Both the position numbers and the translations under genes were made by a program. A model generated the notes under the pieces. It was not told the origin of the DNA, did no database searches, and was given only the letters and a program-made list of their open reading frames with translations. This document shows positions 1-6,143 of a stretch of DNA of 12,424 bases, piece after piece. The DNA is from Bacteroidota bacterium (lineage in GTDB: Bacteria > Bacteroidota > Ignavibacteria > SZUA-365): contig JAGTUW010000322.1 of the NCBI GenBank assembly GCA_018224345.1, positions 1 to 12,424 of the forward strand, written 5' to 3'. The stretch's first letter is position 1, and every line of letters starts with the position of its first letter.

Positions 1-502
1 ACAGAATGAATGCGCCTTCGTATATCAGGAAGAGCGTCCAGTCACCGCGCACGATCTGTGCATGCGGATACACCTGTTGAAATGCAGGCATCGCACTGAC
101 ATACCACAGTATGGGCAGCATCACCAGGTAAAACAACAATGAGATCCGGAGACCGAAGCGCCAGTCCCCTGCCCCGAAACCGAAATCCCGCAACGGTCTG
201 CGATGCAGCAGAAGTATAACCACGAGAAGCAGCAGGAAATAGAGTACGAATTCACTCGCGAACCAGTACAGATATTGATACAGATCGTAGAGTCGATCGG
301 CGCCCAGTACTGCATACCACTGCTCGTAAAAGAACCGCTTGCTGCCGTAATGATGAGAGAGAATCCCGACGACTGCAACAGTGAGAAACACAATGATGAC
401 ATCACGAGGTACGCGACGTACTTCATTGACAAACGCGCGAATATCGTTTCGGAGGAATTGCTTCGCAGGCTTCGGCGCTCTGTCGTCCGAGGGTGGGGCC
501 AT
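1..502 (-). CDS. Integral membrane protein, N-terminal part; possible CPBP-type intramembrane protease (cut by window edge)
   Basis: The frame opens at ATG 502 and stays open to base 1, giving 167 codons with no stop. The C-terminal part lies outside the window. The first ~30 residues are charged and cytosolic-looking (Asp, Arg and Lys rich). Hydrophobic segments follow at about residues 35-48, 75-98 and 115-136, and another starts near 155. Aromatic residues (Tyr, Trp, Phe) are abundant between helices. The last visible residues (Leu-Ile-Tyr-Glu-Gly-Ala-Phe-Ile-Leu) resemble the stretch leading into the glutamate motif of CPBP (CAAX-like) proteases, but the diagnostic Glu-Glu/Arg and His motifs would be beyond the edge, so the family call is a guess. 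The start sits 7 nt after the porQ stop with only a weak GAG before it, suggesting co-translation with porQ. Confident that it is a membrane protein gene, not of its function. Confidence 0.7.
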   Translation of the reverse strand, partial: MAPPSDDRAPKPAKQFLRNDIRAFVNEVRRVPRDVIIVFLTVAVVGILSHHYGSKRFFYEQWYAVLGADRLYDLYQYLYWFASEFVLYFLLLLVVILLLHRRPLRDFGFGAGDWRFGLRISLLFYLVMLPILWYVSAMPAFQQVYPHAQIVRGDWTLFLIYEGAFIL

Positions 503-509
503 CGGCTGC

Positions 510-1457
510 TCAGAACATCGTGCTGAGTGAAAAACGGTGCATTGCCCCGATTTCACCGAGGGAATTGTAGGCGTAGTCCAATGTATATCCCCCAACGAGC
601 AACCCGAAACCACCGGAGAACCCGGCAAGTTTGGCGCTGTTGCCGATTTTCAGCTCGCGCCGCATTTCGTTGTAATATCCGATCCGGGCCTTGAGTACAT
701 CGCTCAAATCAAATTCTCCACCCACGGAGTAGTTCGTAAAACGGTCGAAGAAACCGTCTGAAGTTTCGTTCAGCTTATGAAAGTTCAGCATGAGATTCAG
801 CGGCAGATGTTCCAGCTTCTTGGCCACACCGAGTCTGAGGTCGAACGGCAGGGACTCATCTATACCCGCAAAGCTGCTGATCTGTGTTCCAAGGTTCTGG
901 AACCCCGCCGCGAGTATGATTTCCTCATCAGAAAAATAATACGATATCCCGGCATCCAATGCTGTGGCCGTAGAGCTGTAATCTTCTATATACGAATGAA
1001 CCAGTTTTACTGCGACACCGTAATGGAGACTTCCGAGTACATTGCCGTAACCAAGATTGAGGGACAGATCCGCAGCGCCGAACTGCTGTCCGGTCCGGTC
1101 ACCGAATATGTCGGTTTCTTCAAAGGAACCGTAATCGAGATACACGATACCCGCAGAGAACCATCCGATGTCGTCATATTGCTGGCCGTAAACAAGATAT
1201 CCCGCATTGACATCCATCAGATGCTTCAGAAAACCGACGGAAGCGGATGGCGCTTCAAGAGTACTGAGTGCGCCGGGATTGGAAAACAGTACGGAGACAT
1301 CATTCCGCATGGTCAGGAAAGTGTTGCCCAAAGCAGCCGCACGGGCGTTCATGGGAATACGGAGGAAGTCGTACGCGCTCTGCTCCTGTGCGATTGTGCT
1401 CATCGCGGGAAGCATGAAGAACAGACAGACAGTGATGGTTCGAAATCGTAGGGACAT
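510..1457 (-). CDS. porQ: PorQ-like outer-membrane beta-barrel protein of the type IX secretion system
   Basis: Protein of 315 residues, near the usual PorQ length. It starts with a signal peptide (Arg at 4 and 6, hydrophobic core about 8-21, likely cut after the Ala near 23). The mature N terminus carries the family signature Tyr-Asp-Phe-Leu-Arg-Ile-Pro, followed by Ala-Arg-Ala-Ala-Ala-Leu-Gly and Phe-Ser-Asn-Pro-Gly-Ala-Leu. The rest alternates polar and aromatic or aliphatic residues as in a FadL/UPF0164-like barrel. It includes the PorQ-type stretches Leu-Gly-Val-Ala-Lys-Lys-Leu, Gly-Phe-Ser-Gly-Gly-Phe-Gly and Leu-Asp-Tyr-Ala-Tyr, and ends in Phe like many outer-membrane proteins. In Bacteroidota PorQ works with PorU, PorV and PorZ in the attachment complex that processes type IX cargo at the cell surface. 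A more general PorV/PorQ-family porin is the alternative. A GAGG about 10 nt before ATG 1457 supports the start. The gene follows the largest gap in the cluster, so it may have its own promoter. Confidence 0.75.
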   Translation of the reverse strand: MSLRFRTITVCLFFMLPAMSTIAQEQSAYDFLRIPMNARAAALGNTFLTMRNDVSVLFSNPGALSTLEAPSASVGFLKHLMDVNAGYLVYGQQYDDIGWFSAGIVYLDYGSFEETDIFGDRTGQQFGAADLSLNLGYGNVLGSLHYGVAVKLVHSYIEDYSSTATALDAGISYYFSDEEIILAAGFQNLGTQISSFAGIDESLPFDLRLGVAKKLEHLPLNLMLNFHKLNETSDGFFDRFTNYSVGGEFDLSDVLKARIGYYNEMRRELKIGNSAKLAGFSGGFGLLVGGYTLDYAYNSLGEIGAMHRFSLSTMF

Positions 1458-1489
1458 GGACCCGTTTCCTCAGAATGATGGAATGACAA

Positions 1490-1519
1490 AATCTACGTCT
1501 ATTTTCAACCGATATGCAA
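1490..1519 (-). promoter_or_regulatory. Possible promoter for porQ
   Basis: In the 70-nt gap before porQ the minus strand has TTGCAT (1519-1514), an 18-nt spacer and TAGATT (1495-1490). This is a loose -35/-10 match that would start transcription near 1483 and leave a leader of about 25 nt. Such matches arise by chance; the main support is that this is the only sizeable gap in the minus-strand cluster. No terminator hairpin is visible after the preceding gene. Confidence 0.3.
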
Positions 1520-1527
1520 GGCGAAAA

Positions 1528-2478
1528 TCAGTGCTCAAGCGCTTTCGGCAATCGCGTGATTGTCTCTCTGCATTCCCGCAGCATCGTGTGCAATACGTCG
1601 GCTGCGGAACGTACATCACCGACCAGCGCAACACTCTGTCCTGCTTCGAATTCTCCCTCTTCCATATCGCCTTCAAACATGCCGCGCATTTCACGTTTCC
1701 GTCCCAGAAGCGCAAGCAATTCCTCTTTCCCAGCTCCCCGCGCTTCAGCATCGAGAACACGCAGGGCAAATGCTGTTCGAATAAGTCGCACAGGAGCGAC
1801 TTTCTTCATCGTCAGCACTGTGGCGCCGTCACCGCTTTCGACAATTGCCTGTTTGAAGACGGAGTGTGCCGAAGATTCCTTCGTCGCGGCAAAGCGCGTA
1901 CCGACCTGCACTGCATCAGCACCAAGAGCGAGGGCGGCACACATCTGCCTGCCGTCTGCTATACCGCCCGCTGCGATGACAGGGATGCGGACGGCATCAG
2001 CGACAAGTGGAATCAGGGACATGGTCGTAGTTTCTTCATACCCGTTGTGTCCCCCGGCCTCGAATCCCTCCGCCACCACCGCATCGCAACCTGCGGCTTC
2101 GACTTTGACTGCATGCTTGACTGACGGGACCACATGTGCGACCATGCAACCGGCTTCCTTGAGCATCCCGAGATATTTCCCGGGATGCCCGGCAGACGTG
2201 AATACAATGCGCACACCGCCCCCGATCGTCGTCCGCACCAGATGCTCTGCGTCACCGCGGAGCAACGGGATGTTGACACCAAGTGGCGCATCCGTAGCCT
2301 CGCGTGCCTTGGCGATATGTTCGGCCAGCAGGTCCGGCTGCATCGAACCTGCCCCGATCAGACCGAGCCCTCCTGCTTCTGAAACGGCGGAAGCGAGCTT
2401 CCATCCAGAGACCCAGACCATGCCGGCCTGAATGATCGGATAGCGAATACCGAATAATTCGGTTATACGGGTCTGCAT
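1528..2478 (-). CDS. FMN-dependent nitronate monooxygenase / FabK-like enoyl-ACP reductase family protein
   Basis: TIM-barrel flavoprotein of 316 residues from ATG 2478. The start motif Met-Gln-Thr-Arg-Ile-Thr-Glu-Leu-Phe-Gly, then Tyr-Pro-Ile-Ile-Gln-Ala-Gly-Met, is the usual N terminus of this family. An ATG at 2496 would add six residues and overlap the upstream gene by 11 nt, so the later start (7-nt gap) is preferred. The FMN/substrate signature Glu-Gly-Phe-Glu-Ala-Gly-Gly-His-Asn-Gly lies at about residues 137-146, with the conserved His at 144. The phosphate-binding Ala-Ala-Gly-Gly-Ile-Ala-Asp-Gly (about 170-177) and Val-Gly-Thr-Arg-Phe (about 192-196) follow. The family includes nitronate (2-nitropropane) oxidising enzymes and FabK, the NAD(P)H-dependent enoyl-ACP reductase of fatty-acid synthesis. 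Sequence reading alone cannot separate them. acpS two genes upstream hints at a lipid role. Confidence 0.88.
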   Translation of the reverse strand: MQTRITELFGIRYPIIQAGMVWVSGWKLASAVSEAGGLGLIGAGSMQPDLLAEHIAKAREATDAPLGVNIPLLRGDAEHLVRTTIGGGVRIVFTSAGHPGKYLGMLKEAGCMVAHVVPSVKHAVKVEAAGCDAVVAEGFEAGGHNGYEETTTMSLIPLVADAVRIPVIAAGGIADGRQMCAALALGADAVQVGTRFAATKESSAHSVFKQAIVESGDGATVLTMKKVAPVRLIRTAFALRVLDAEARGAGKEELLALLGRKREMRGMFEGDMEEGEFEAGQSVALVGDVRSAADVLHTMLRECRETITRLPKALEH

Positions 2479-2485
2479 TCGTGAA

Positions 2486-3991
2486 TTAATATTCAAATTG
2501 TATAAGATTGAAGCCGGCGTTGTTACTGCCGCTGCTTCCGCTCGATCTGTAATTGTTCACACCGAGCGTCCTGCCATTGATTTCGATTTGTGTCTGATAA
2601 CCCGTTGTCTCGGCATTGAGAAAACAATCGTAGGAATTGAACACCATGTTGTTGAGCCCCGATGCATTGATCGGTCCACTGCCATCCTGTCCGTTCTGAT
2701 CGTAATCGAGCAGTGTGAGTATCGAAGTATTTCCGTACTGCCCTGCTGCGCCGGGTACCGGAGCGTTTGCCGCAGTGAGCACACTGATCTCGCCCAGGGG
2801 GTCGAACGCCGGATCAAATCGCCTGACCGTTGCTTCGTCACGTCCGTACTGCAACGTCCGGTTCTGACTCATGACCAGCATGACAGAGTAATTTCCGGTC
2901 CGGATGGAGGAAGTGTAATTCCGCAGCAGATCACTGCCTGCGGCGGATCGGGGAAGGATGCGGAGGCGCTCCGTGTGACTGTTTGCCCGCCACGGCTGTC
3001 TGTAAATATGCATGTCGTAATGAGTCTGCGCTGCTGAACGGACGAGAAGTTCAAGATGCTGCTCGGGACCGACTTCATCACTGAAGGAAAAATACCCGTC
3101 CGCATCTGTGGTGAGTATCGAACCACTGCTCTGCCGCTGGACTTCCCCGCTGGCCAGGGTACGAATTTTAACAGGAACCACCATGGCCCCCGCAAGCGGA
3201 GTATTGTCTATGAAATCGATCAATCGTCCTTTCAGTTCATAGGTCATTCCGATACGTGAATTCGGCATGCTGGTGGTGGTGGGTGCGTCTCCGGTGAGAA
3301 ATGTAAACATTGTGATAAAAGGATCACGGTGCGAAAGCAACTCCAGGTTGTCGAGGTCGGCGAACTGCTCGTTGCTCGCACCGGCAAGTACCCCGTATTC
3401 GGTGTTGCCGTTCTGCAAGGCATCTGCACCGTTGCTGCGCAGCGTCATGTATTTGCAGGGGCCGGGTGTAAGATCGCCTTCGACTGTCAACGTCAGGTCG
3501 TAGCTTCCACCCGCATACACCACATGCGCTGCTTTCTCTGTGCCGTTCATATTGACGAGCCAGTGCTGCACAACGTTTGCACCGCTGCCGTGTGCTACAA
3601 TATCAATACGGGTCTCAGCACTCTGACTCAGTAATTCGTCGATGCGTGCCGATACTTGTGTCGCCATCTTCTCAATATCGATGTCCGCGCCGCTGAAATA
3701 ATCCTCGAGATCAAAGGCCAGAAGTTGTCCCTCGTTGTAGCCGTTCAGGGCAAAGCGCTGTGTCAGTTGCGTAAAGACATCGGCTGCTTCGAATGTCCCA
3801 TGGACGAAAACAATTGGACGCACCTTGTCATCGATCTGCACGGTATTGGTATCGTTGTTGCCCGTTGTATCATTCGGGTCGGGATTCGGGTCGGTGGGTG
3901 AATCATCACTCGAACAACCGGCGAACACCAGTAATGCAACGATAAACGTTACTGAAAAGAGCGATAGAGTAAGTTTCATCATGCGTTCCAT
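2486..3991 (-). CDS. Lipoprotein with degenerate alpha/beta-hydrolase (lipase-like) domain and C-terminal carboxypeptidase-regulatory-like region
   Basis: Protein of 501 residues from ATG 3991; GGAGAA just upstream fixes this start over an in-frame ATG at 4093 that lies inside acpS. A lipoprotein signal peptide ends Val-Phe-Ala-Gly-Cys, with lipidated Cys at 26. An Asp/Asn/Thr/Pro-rich linker (about 27-56) follows. The hydrolase domain (about 57-236) shows Val-Phe-Val-His-Gly-Thr (oxyanion side, His 65) and Ile-Asp-Ile-Val-Ala-His-Gly-Ser-Gly-Ala at the nucleophile elbow (Ala 133 to Ala 138). Here the usual Ser position is Gly 135, with Ser 136 one place late. The expected His in the later block (Asp-Asn-Leu-Glu-Leu-Leu-Ser-His) is Asn 215, with a His at 221. 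The family-typical Phe-Leu-Thr-Gly-Asp-Ala-Pro-Thr-Thr follows, then Gly-Arg-Leu-Ile-Asp-Phe opening the beta-rich C-terminal region. Architecture resembles secreted archaeal/bacterial lipases with a C-terminal beta domain. It may be a surface pseudoenzyme or an esterase with rearranged catalytic residues. Confidence 0.8.
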   Translation of the reverse strand: MERMMKLTLSLFSVTFIVALLVFAGCSSDDSPTDPNPDPNDTTGNNDTNTVQIDDKVRPIVFVHGTFEAADVFTQLTQRFALNGYNEGQLLAFDLEDYFSGADIDIEKMATQVSARIDELLSQSAETRIDIVAHGSGANVVQHWLVNMNGTEKAAHVVYAGGSYDLTLTVEGDLTPGPCKYMTLRSNGADALQNGNTEYGVLAGASNEQFADLDNLELLSHRDPFITMFTFLTGDAPTTTSMPNSRIGMTYELKGRLIDFIDNTPLAGAMVVPVKIRTLASGEVQRQSSGSILTTDADGYFSFSDEVGPEQHLELLVRSAAQTHYDMHIYRQPWRANSHTERLRILPRSAAGSDLLRNYTSSIRTGNYSVMLVMSQNRTLQYGRDEATVRRFDPAFDPLGEISVLTAANAPVPGAAGQYGNTSILTLLDYDQNGQDGSGPINASGLNNMVFNSYDCFLNAETTGYQTQIEINGRTLGVNNYRSSGSSGSNNAGFNLIQFEY

Positions 3992-3994
3992 ACA

Positions 3995-4000
3995 TTCTCC
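3995..4000 (-). promoter_or_regulatory. Ribosome binding site deciding the lipoprotein start
   Basis: GGAGAA on the minus strand, three nt before ATG 3991 (GGAG to ATG is 5 nt). The upstream in-frame ATG at 4093 would put acpS-overlapping sequence before the signal peptide, so this site identifies the true start. Confidence 0.65.
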
Positions 4001-4014
4001 GATTAGATTGTTCT

Positions 4015-4398
4015 CTATGTCTGTTGATCCTGAATCACTACCATTGCCGCAACACAGGTCTTGCTGTGCGAGAGCGAGAGATGAATGCTGCAATGCCCGA
4101 ATTCATCACTGAGCGCACCATGAAGAAAGAAAGAAGGCTTCCCCGCTTCGTCATTGCGGATTTCGACATCGGTCCAGCGAAAACCGTTTCTCCATCCGGT
4201 CCCGATGGCTTTTGAAAACGCTTCCTTCGCTGCGAAACGCGCCGCGAAATGCTGTGGGGGCCGGGTTTTGCCTGCACAGTAGTTGATTTCGGCATCCGTA
4301 TATACTTTTCTTTGGAATCGCGGGCCCCACTCTTCCGTCAGGGATTCGAAACGGCAGATTTCTTCAATATCTATTCCAATACCGATGATAGCGCTCAT
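4015..4398 (-). CDS. acpS: Holo-[acyl-carrier-protein] synthase
   Basis: Enzyme of 127 residues, the normal AcpS length. It moves the 4'-phosphopantetheine group of coenzyme A onto the serine of apo-ACP, making ACP active for fatty-acid synthesis in the cytosol. The N terminus has Gly-Ile-Gly-Ile-Asp-Ile-Glu with Mg-binding Asp 10. The second signature Phe-Ala-Ala-Arg-Phe-Ala-Ala-Lys-Glu-Ala-Phe-Ser-Lys-Ala carries the second metal ligand Glu 59. The C-terminal strand block Leu-Ser-Leu-Ser-His-Ser is present near residue 108. All key residues look intact. ATG 4398 overlaps the stop of the HAD gene (ATGA, 4 nt) and is preceded by AGGAGA, indicating translational coupling. An in-frame extension to 4560 lies entirely in the HAD gene and is rejected. 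The lipoprotein gene starts 23 nt downstream. Confidence 0.95.
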   Translation of the reverse strand: MSAIIGIGIDIEEICRFESLTEEWGPRFQRKVYTDAEINYCAGKTRPPQHFAARFAAKEAFSKAIGTGWRNGFRWTDVEIRNDEAGKPSFFLHGALSDEFGHCSIHLSLSHSKTCVAAMVVIQDQQT

Positions 4399-5084
4399 GA
4401 AGTCTCCTGACGAAGCTTTCGAATAATCTCGACCAGGTCGCTGATATCCATCAGGTCGTAATCGGCTATCGAATCGCCCGTATTGAACAGATCGCCGTAG
4501 CGCGCAAAGGCGGTAGACATCCCGATGTTGCGGGCGCCATGAATATCCCGTTCTTCCCAATCACCGACCATAATGGCGTGATCGGGCCGTATATCCATGA
4601 GTGAGAGCACACGCTGAAACGGAATCGGATTCGGTTTGCGCTCACCTGTGTCCTCGAACGTGACGACGGCATCGAAAATATGGTGCAGGTTCAGAGAACA
4701 GATACGGAGCCAGGCTTCGAGCTTCGGTGCGTCCGAGACTACGCCAAGTTTGAGACCCATACGCGCCAGTGTGAAGAGTGTCATGTGGACATGAGGGTAA
4801 GGGACCAGGCTGGCTTCGCGAGCCTTGCGATATCCGACGATACCGGCGGCAAGGATCTTGTGATCAACATCGTCATTGAGTTCCTGCAGCACATGGTTGA
4901 ATACACGTTGGTATTCGATTCCCTGCTCATTGTATACACGGTCGATGACAGTGTCGACTTCCGCAAAGGTGTACCCGAGCCCTGCGTCTATCATCGAGCG
5001 AATACCGGCTGTAACCGCTTTACGCTTCATGAGCATAAAGTCCACAAGCGTATTGTCGAGATCAAAAACAACGGCCTCAATCAT
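4395..5084 (-). CDS. HAD superfamily hydrolase (subfamily IA phosphatase-like)
   Basis: Protein of 229 residues with all four HAD motifs. Motif I is Phe-Asp-Leu-Asp-Asn-Thr-Leu with nucleophile Asp 8 and acid/base Asp 10. Motif II is Val-Val-Ser-Asp-Ala with Ser 117. Motif III is Lys 150 in Arg-Lys-Pro-Asn-Pro. Motif IV is Gly-Asp-Trp-Glu-Glu-Arg-Asp at 174-180. A helical cap lies between motifs I and II (about 18-95), the subfamily IA arrangement also found in phosphoglycolate-phosphatase-like and haloacid dehalogenase-like enzymes. Aspartate at 10 favours phosphate-ester hydrolysis over dehalogenation; the substrate cannot be read from sequence. The ATG lies inside the end of the upstream metallo-hydrolase gene (8-nt overlap), and the stop overlaps acpS by 4 nt, so the three are probably translated from one message. 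Confidence 0.9.
   Translation of the reverse strand: MIEAVVFDLDNTLVDFMLMKRKAVTAGIRSMIDAGLGYTFAEVDTVIDRVYNEQGIEYQRVFNHVLQELNDDVDHKILAAGIVGYRKAREASLVPYPHVHMTLFTLARMGLKLGVVSDAPKLEAWLRICSLNLHHIFDAVVTFEDTGERKPNPIPFQRVLSLMDIRPDHAIMVGDWEERDIHGARNIGMSTAFARYGDLFNTGDSIADYDLMDISDLVEIIRKLRQETS
4403..4408 (-). promoter_or_regulatory. Ribosome binding site of acpS
   Basis: AGGAGA on the minus strand, four nt before ATG 4398, inside the last codons of the HAD gene. It confirms the 127-residue start rather than the longer in-frame reading. Confidence 0.7.
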
Positions 5085-5868
5085 TGTGATGTGTCTCTGA
5101 AGTGATCAAAAGACCATCATACGAAAATTCCATGGTTTCCGGAAGTAATCTGCTGTCCCGTTCATGCTGAATGTTGTGTGCGATATGCGTGAAGAATGTT
5201 CTGCGCGCGCCGATTCTGTGTGCTGTTTCGATAGCTTGCCCGAGTGTGAAATGTGTCGGATGCGGAGTGTGTCGCAAGGCATCGAGAATCAGTACATCCA
5301 GATCCTTCAGCAGTGCATACGATGAAGCCGGAATATTGTTGGTGTCGGTAAGGTAGGCAATATTACCAATGCGATACCCGAGTACCGGCATGTTGCCATG
5401 CATGACCGGGATGGGCGTGACAGTGACATCATCGATCTGGAGGGGCGAGTCCTGGTCGACGACATGAAGATCCGCACTCGGGAGTCCGCCCCCTTCCTGC
5501 ATTGCAGAGCCGAAGGCGTAGCGGAACGTGATGCGGAGTTCATCGAGCGTCTCCTGCAAGCCGTATATCCGCATCGCCCCTCCCTGAAGGAAGTTGTACT
5601 GACGCAAGTCGTCGAGTCCACCGATATGATCGAAGTGATGATGCGTATACAGCACCGCATCGATGCGGTGAGTGCTGCTGCGCAGCATCTGCTGCCGGAA
5701 ATCGGAGGATGTGTCGATCAGAAATTTTTTATCTCCGGCCAGAAACAGTGCTGATGGCCGAAGCCTGCGATCGCGCAAGTCGTCAGAGTGGCATGTATCA
5801 CAGGTGCAGCCGATTGCCGGTACGCCCTGAGATGTACCCGACCCAAGTATGAGGAGAGAAACACGCAT
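5077..5868 (-). CDS. PhnP-like metallo-beta-lactamase-fold hydrolase (possible cyclic phosphodiesterase)
   Basis: Protein of 263 residues. The N terminus has Gly-Ser-Gly-Thr-Ser-Gln-Gly-Val-Pro, then Gly-Cys-Thr-Cys-Asp-Thr-Cys, placing cysteines at 21, 23 and 26. This is the spacing of the structural zinc site known from E. coli PhnP. The catalytic metal motif His-His-His-Phe-Asp-His is at 76-81. Further likely ligands are His in Val-Met-His-Gly-Asn (near 158), Asp in Leu-Thr-Asp-Thr-Asn (near 175) and a C-terminal Phe-Thr-His-Ile-Ala-His (near 226-231). PhnP opens 5-phosphoribosyl 1,2-cyclic phosphate; no other phn gene is visible here, so the substrate may differ. ATG 5868 is chosen: it forms TGATG with the upstream stop and has AAGGTGA six nt before it. 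A TTG one codon earlier is less likely. Confidence 0.87.
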   Translation of the reverse strand: MRVSLLILGSGTSQGVPAIGCTCDTCHSDDLRDRRLRPSALFLAGDKKFLIDTSSDFRQQMLRSSTHRIDAVLYTHHHFDHIGGLDDLRQYNFLQGGAMRIYGLQETLDELRITFRYAFGSAMQEGGGLPSADLHVVDQDSPLQIDDVTVTPIPVMHGNMPVLGYRIGNIAYLTDTNNIPASSYALLKDLDVLILDALRHTPHPTHFTLGQAIETAHRIGARRTFFTHIAHNIQHERDSRLLPETMEFSYDGLLITSETHHND

Positions 5869-6140
5869 CAACGATCACCTTTTTCTCGTTCTGCTTCAAT
5901 GAGTTCGCGAATTGCGGGTCGAACAAAAATCGCATCCACTCCGAGTTCCCCGAGTGCGCGTGCGACGGTACTGATCTTTCTTTCTATCGTGAACTTTTTG
6001 TTGACGATCAACAGTCTCTGTTCCTTGAGAATACAATGACCACCATCGAAATCACCTTTCTCATAGCGGATGTTGTAACCGAGTTGTTCGCAGGTCTCAC
6101 GTAATTGCTCCAACAGAGCTTCTTTTTCCATTCCAGACAT
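5868..6140 (-). CDS. Small uncharacterised protein, 90 residues
   Basis: I do not recognise a named family with certainty. It has no signal peptide or membrane segment and is highly charged (many Glu, Lys, Arg). The first third is probably helical (Glu/Leu/Gln rich, about 4-22). The centre reads Gly-Asp-Phe-Asp-Gly-Gly-His-Cys-Ile-Leu, then a hydrophobic strand Leu-Leu-Ile-Val-Asn-Lys. A helix with Val-Ala-Arg-Ala-Leu-Gly-Glu-Leu and a final Arg-Pro-Ala-Ile-Arg-Glu helix follow. It looks like a compact cytosolic domain. Its close packing (3 nt after the membrane protein, 1-nt overlap with the PhnP-like gene) and GC and codon use like the neighbours support a real gene. ATG at 6140 or 6131 could be the start; a GGAGAA lies 12 nt before the first. 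Confidence 0.75.
   Translation of the reverse strand: MSGMEKEALLEQLRETCEQLGYNIRYEKGDFDGGHCILKEQRLLIVNKKFTIERKISTVARALGELGVDAIFVRPAIRELIEAEREKGDR
5875..5881 (-). promoter_or_regulatory. Ribosome binding site of the PhnP-like gene
   Basis: AAGGTGA on the minus strand, six nt before ATG 5868, within the last codons of the 90-residue gene. It supports the ATG rather than the adjacent TTG as start. Confidence 0.55.
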
Positions 6141-6143
6141 GGG

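Noticed and set aside
121..432. Minus-strand 103-codon frame near the left edge
   Set aside because: Out of frame with the longer reading from ATG 502 that runs through the edge. It is Ser/Cys-rich, while the other frame gives membrane helices and good spacing to porQ.
1207..2431. Two long plus-strand frames of about 305 codons each (1207-2124 and 1514-2431) opposite porQ and the flavoprotein gene
   Set aside because: They are antisense shadows: low-complexity Ser/Ala/Arg/Cys-rich translations with no motifs, lying opposite genes with clear family signatures.
3992..4093. N-terminal extension of the lipoprotein gene to an ATG at 4093
   Set aside because: It lies mostly in acpS and would bury the lipoprotein signal peptide; GGAGAA marks ATG 3991.
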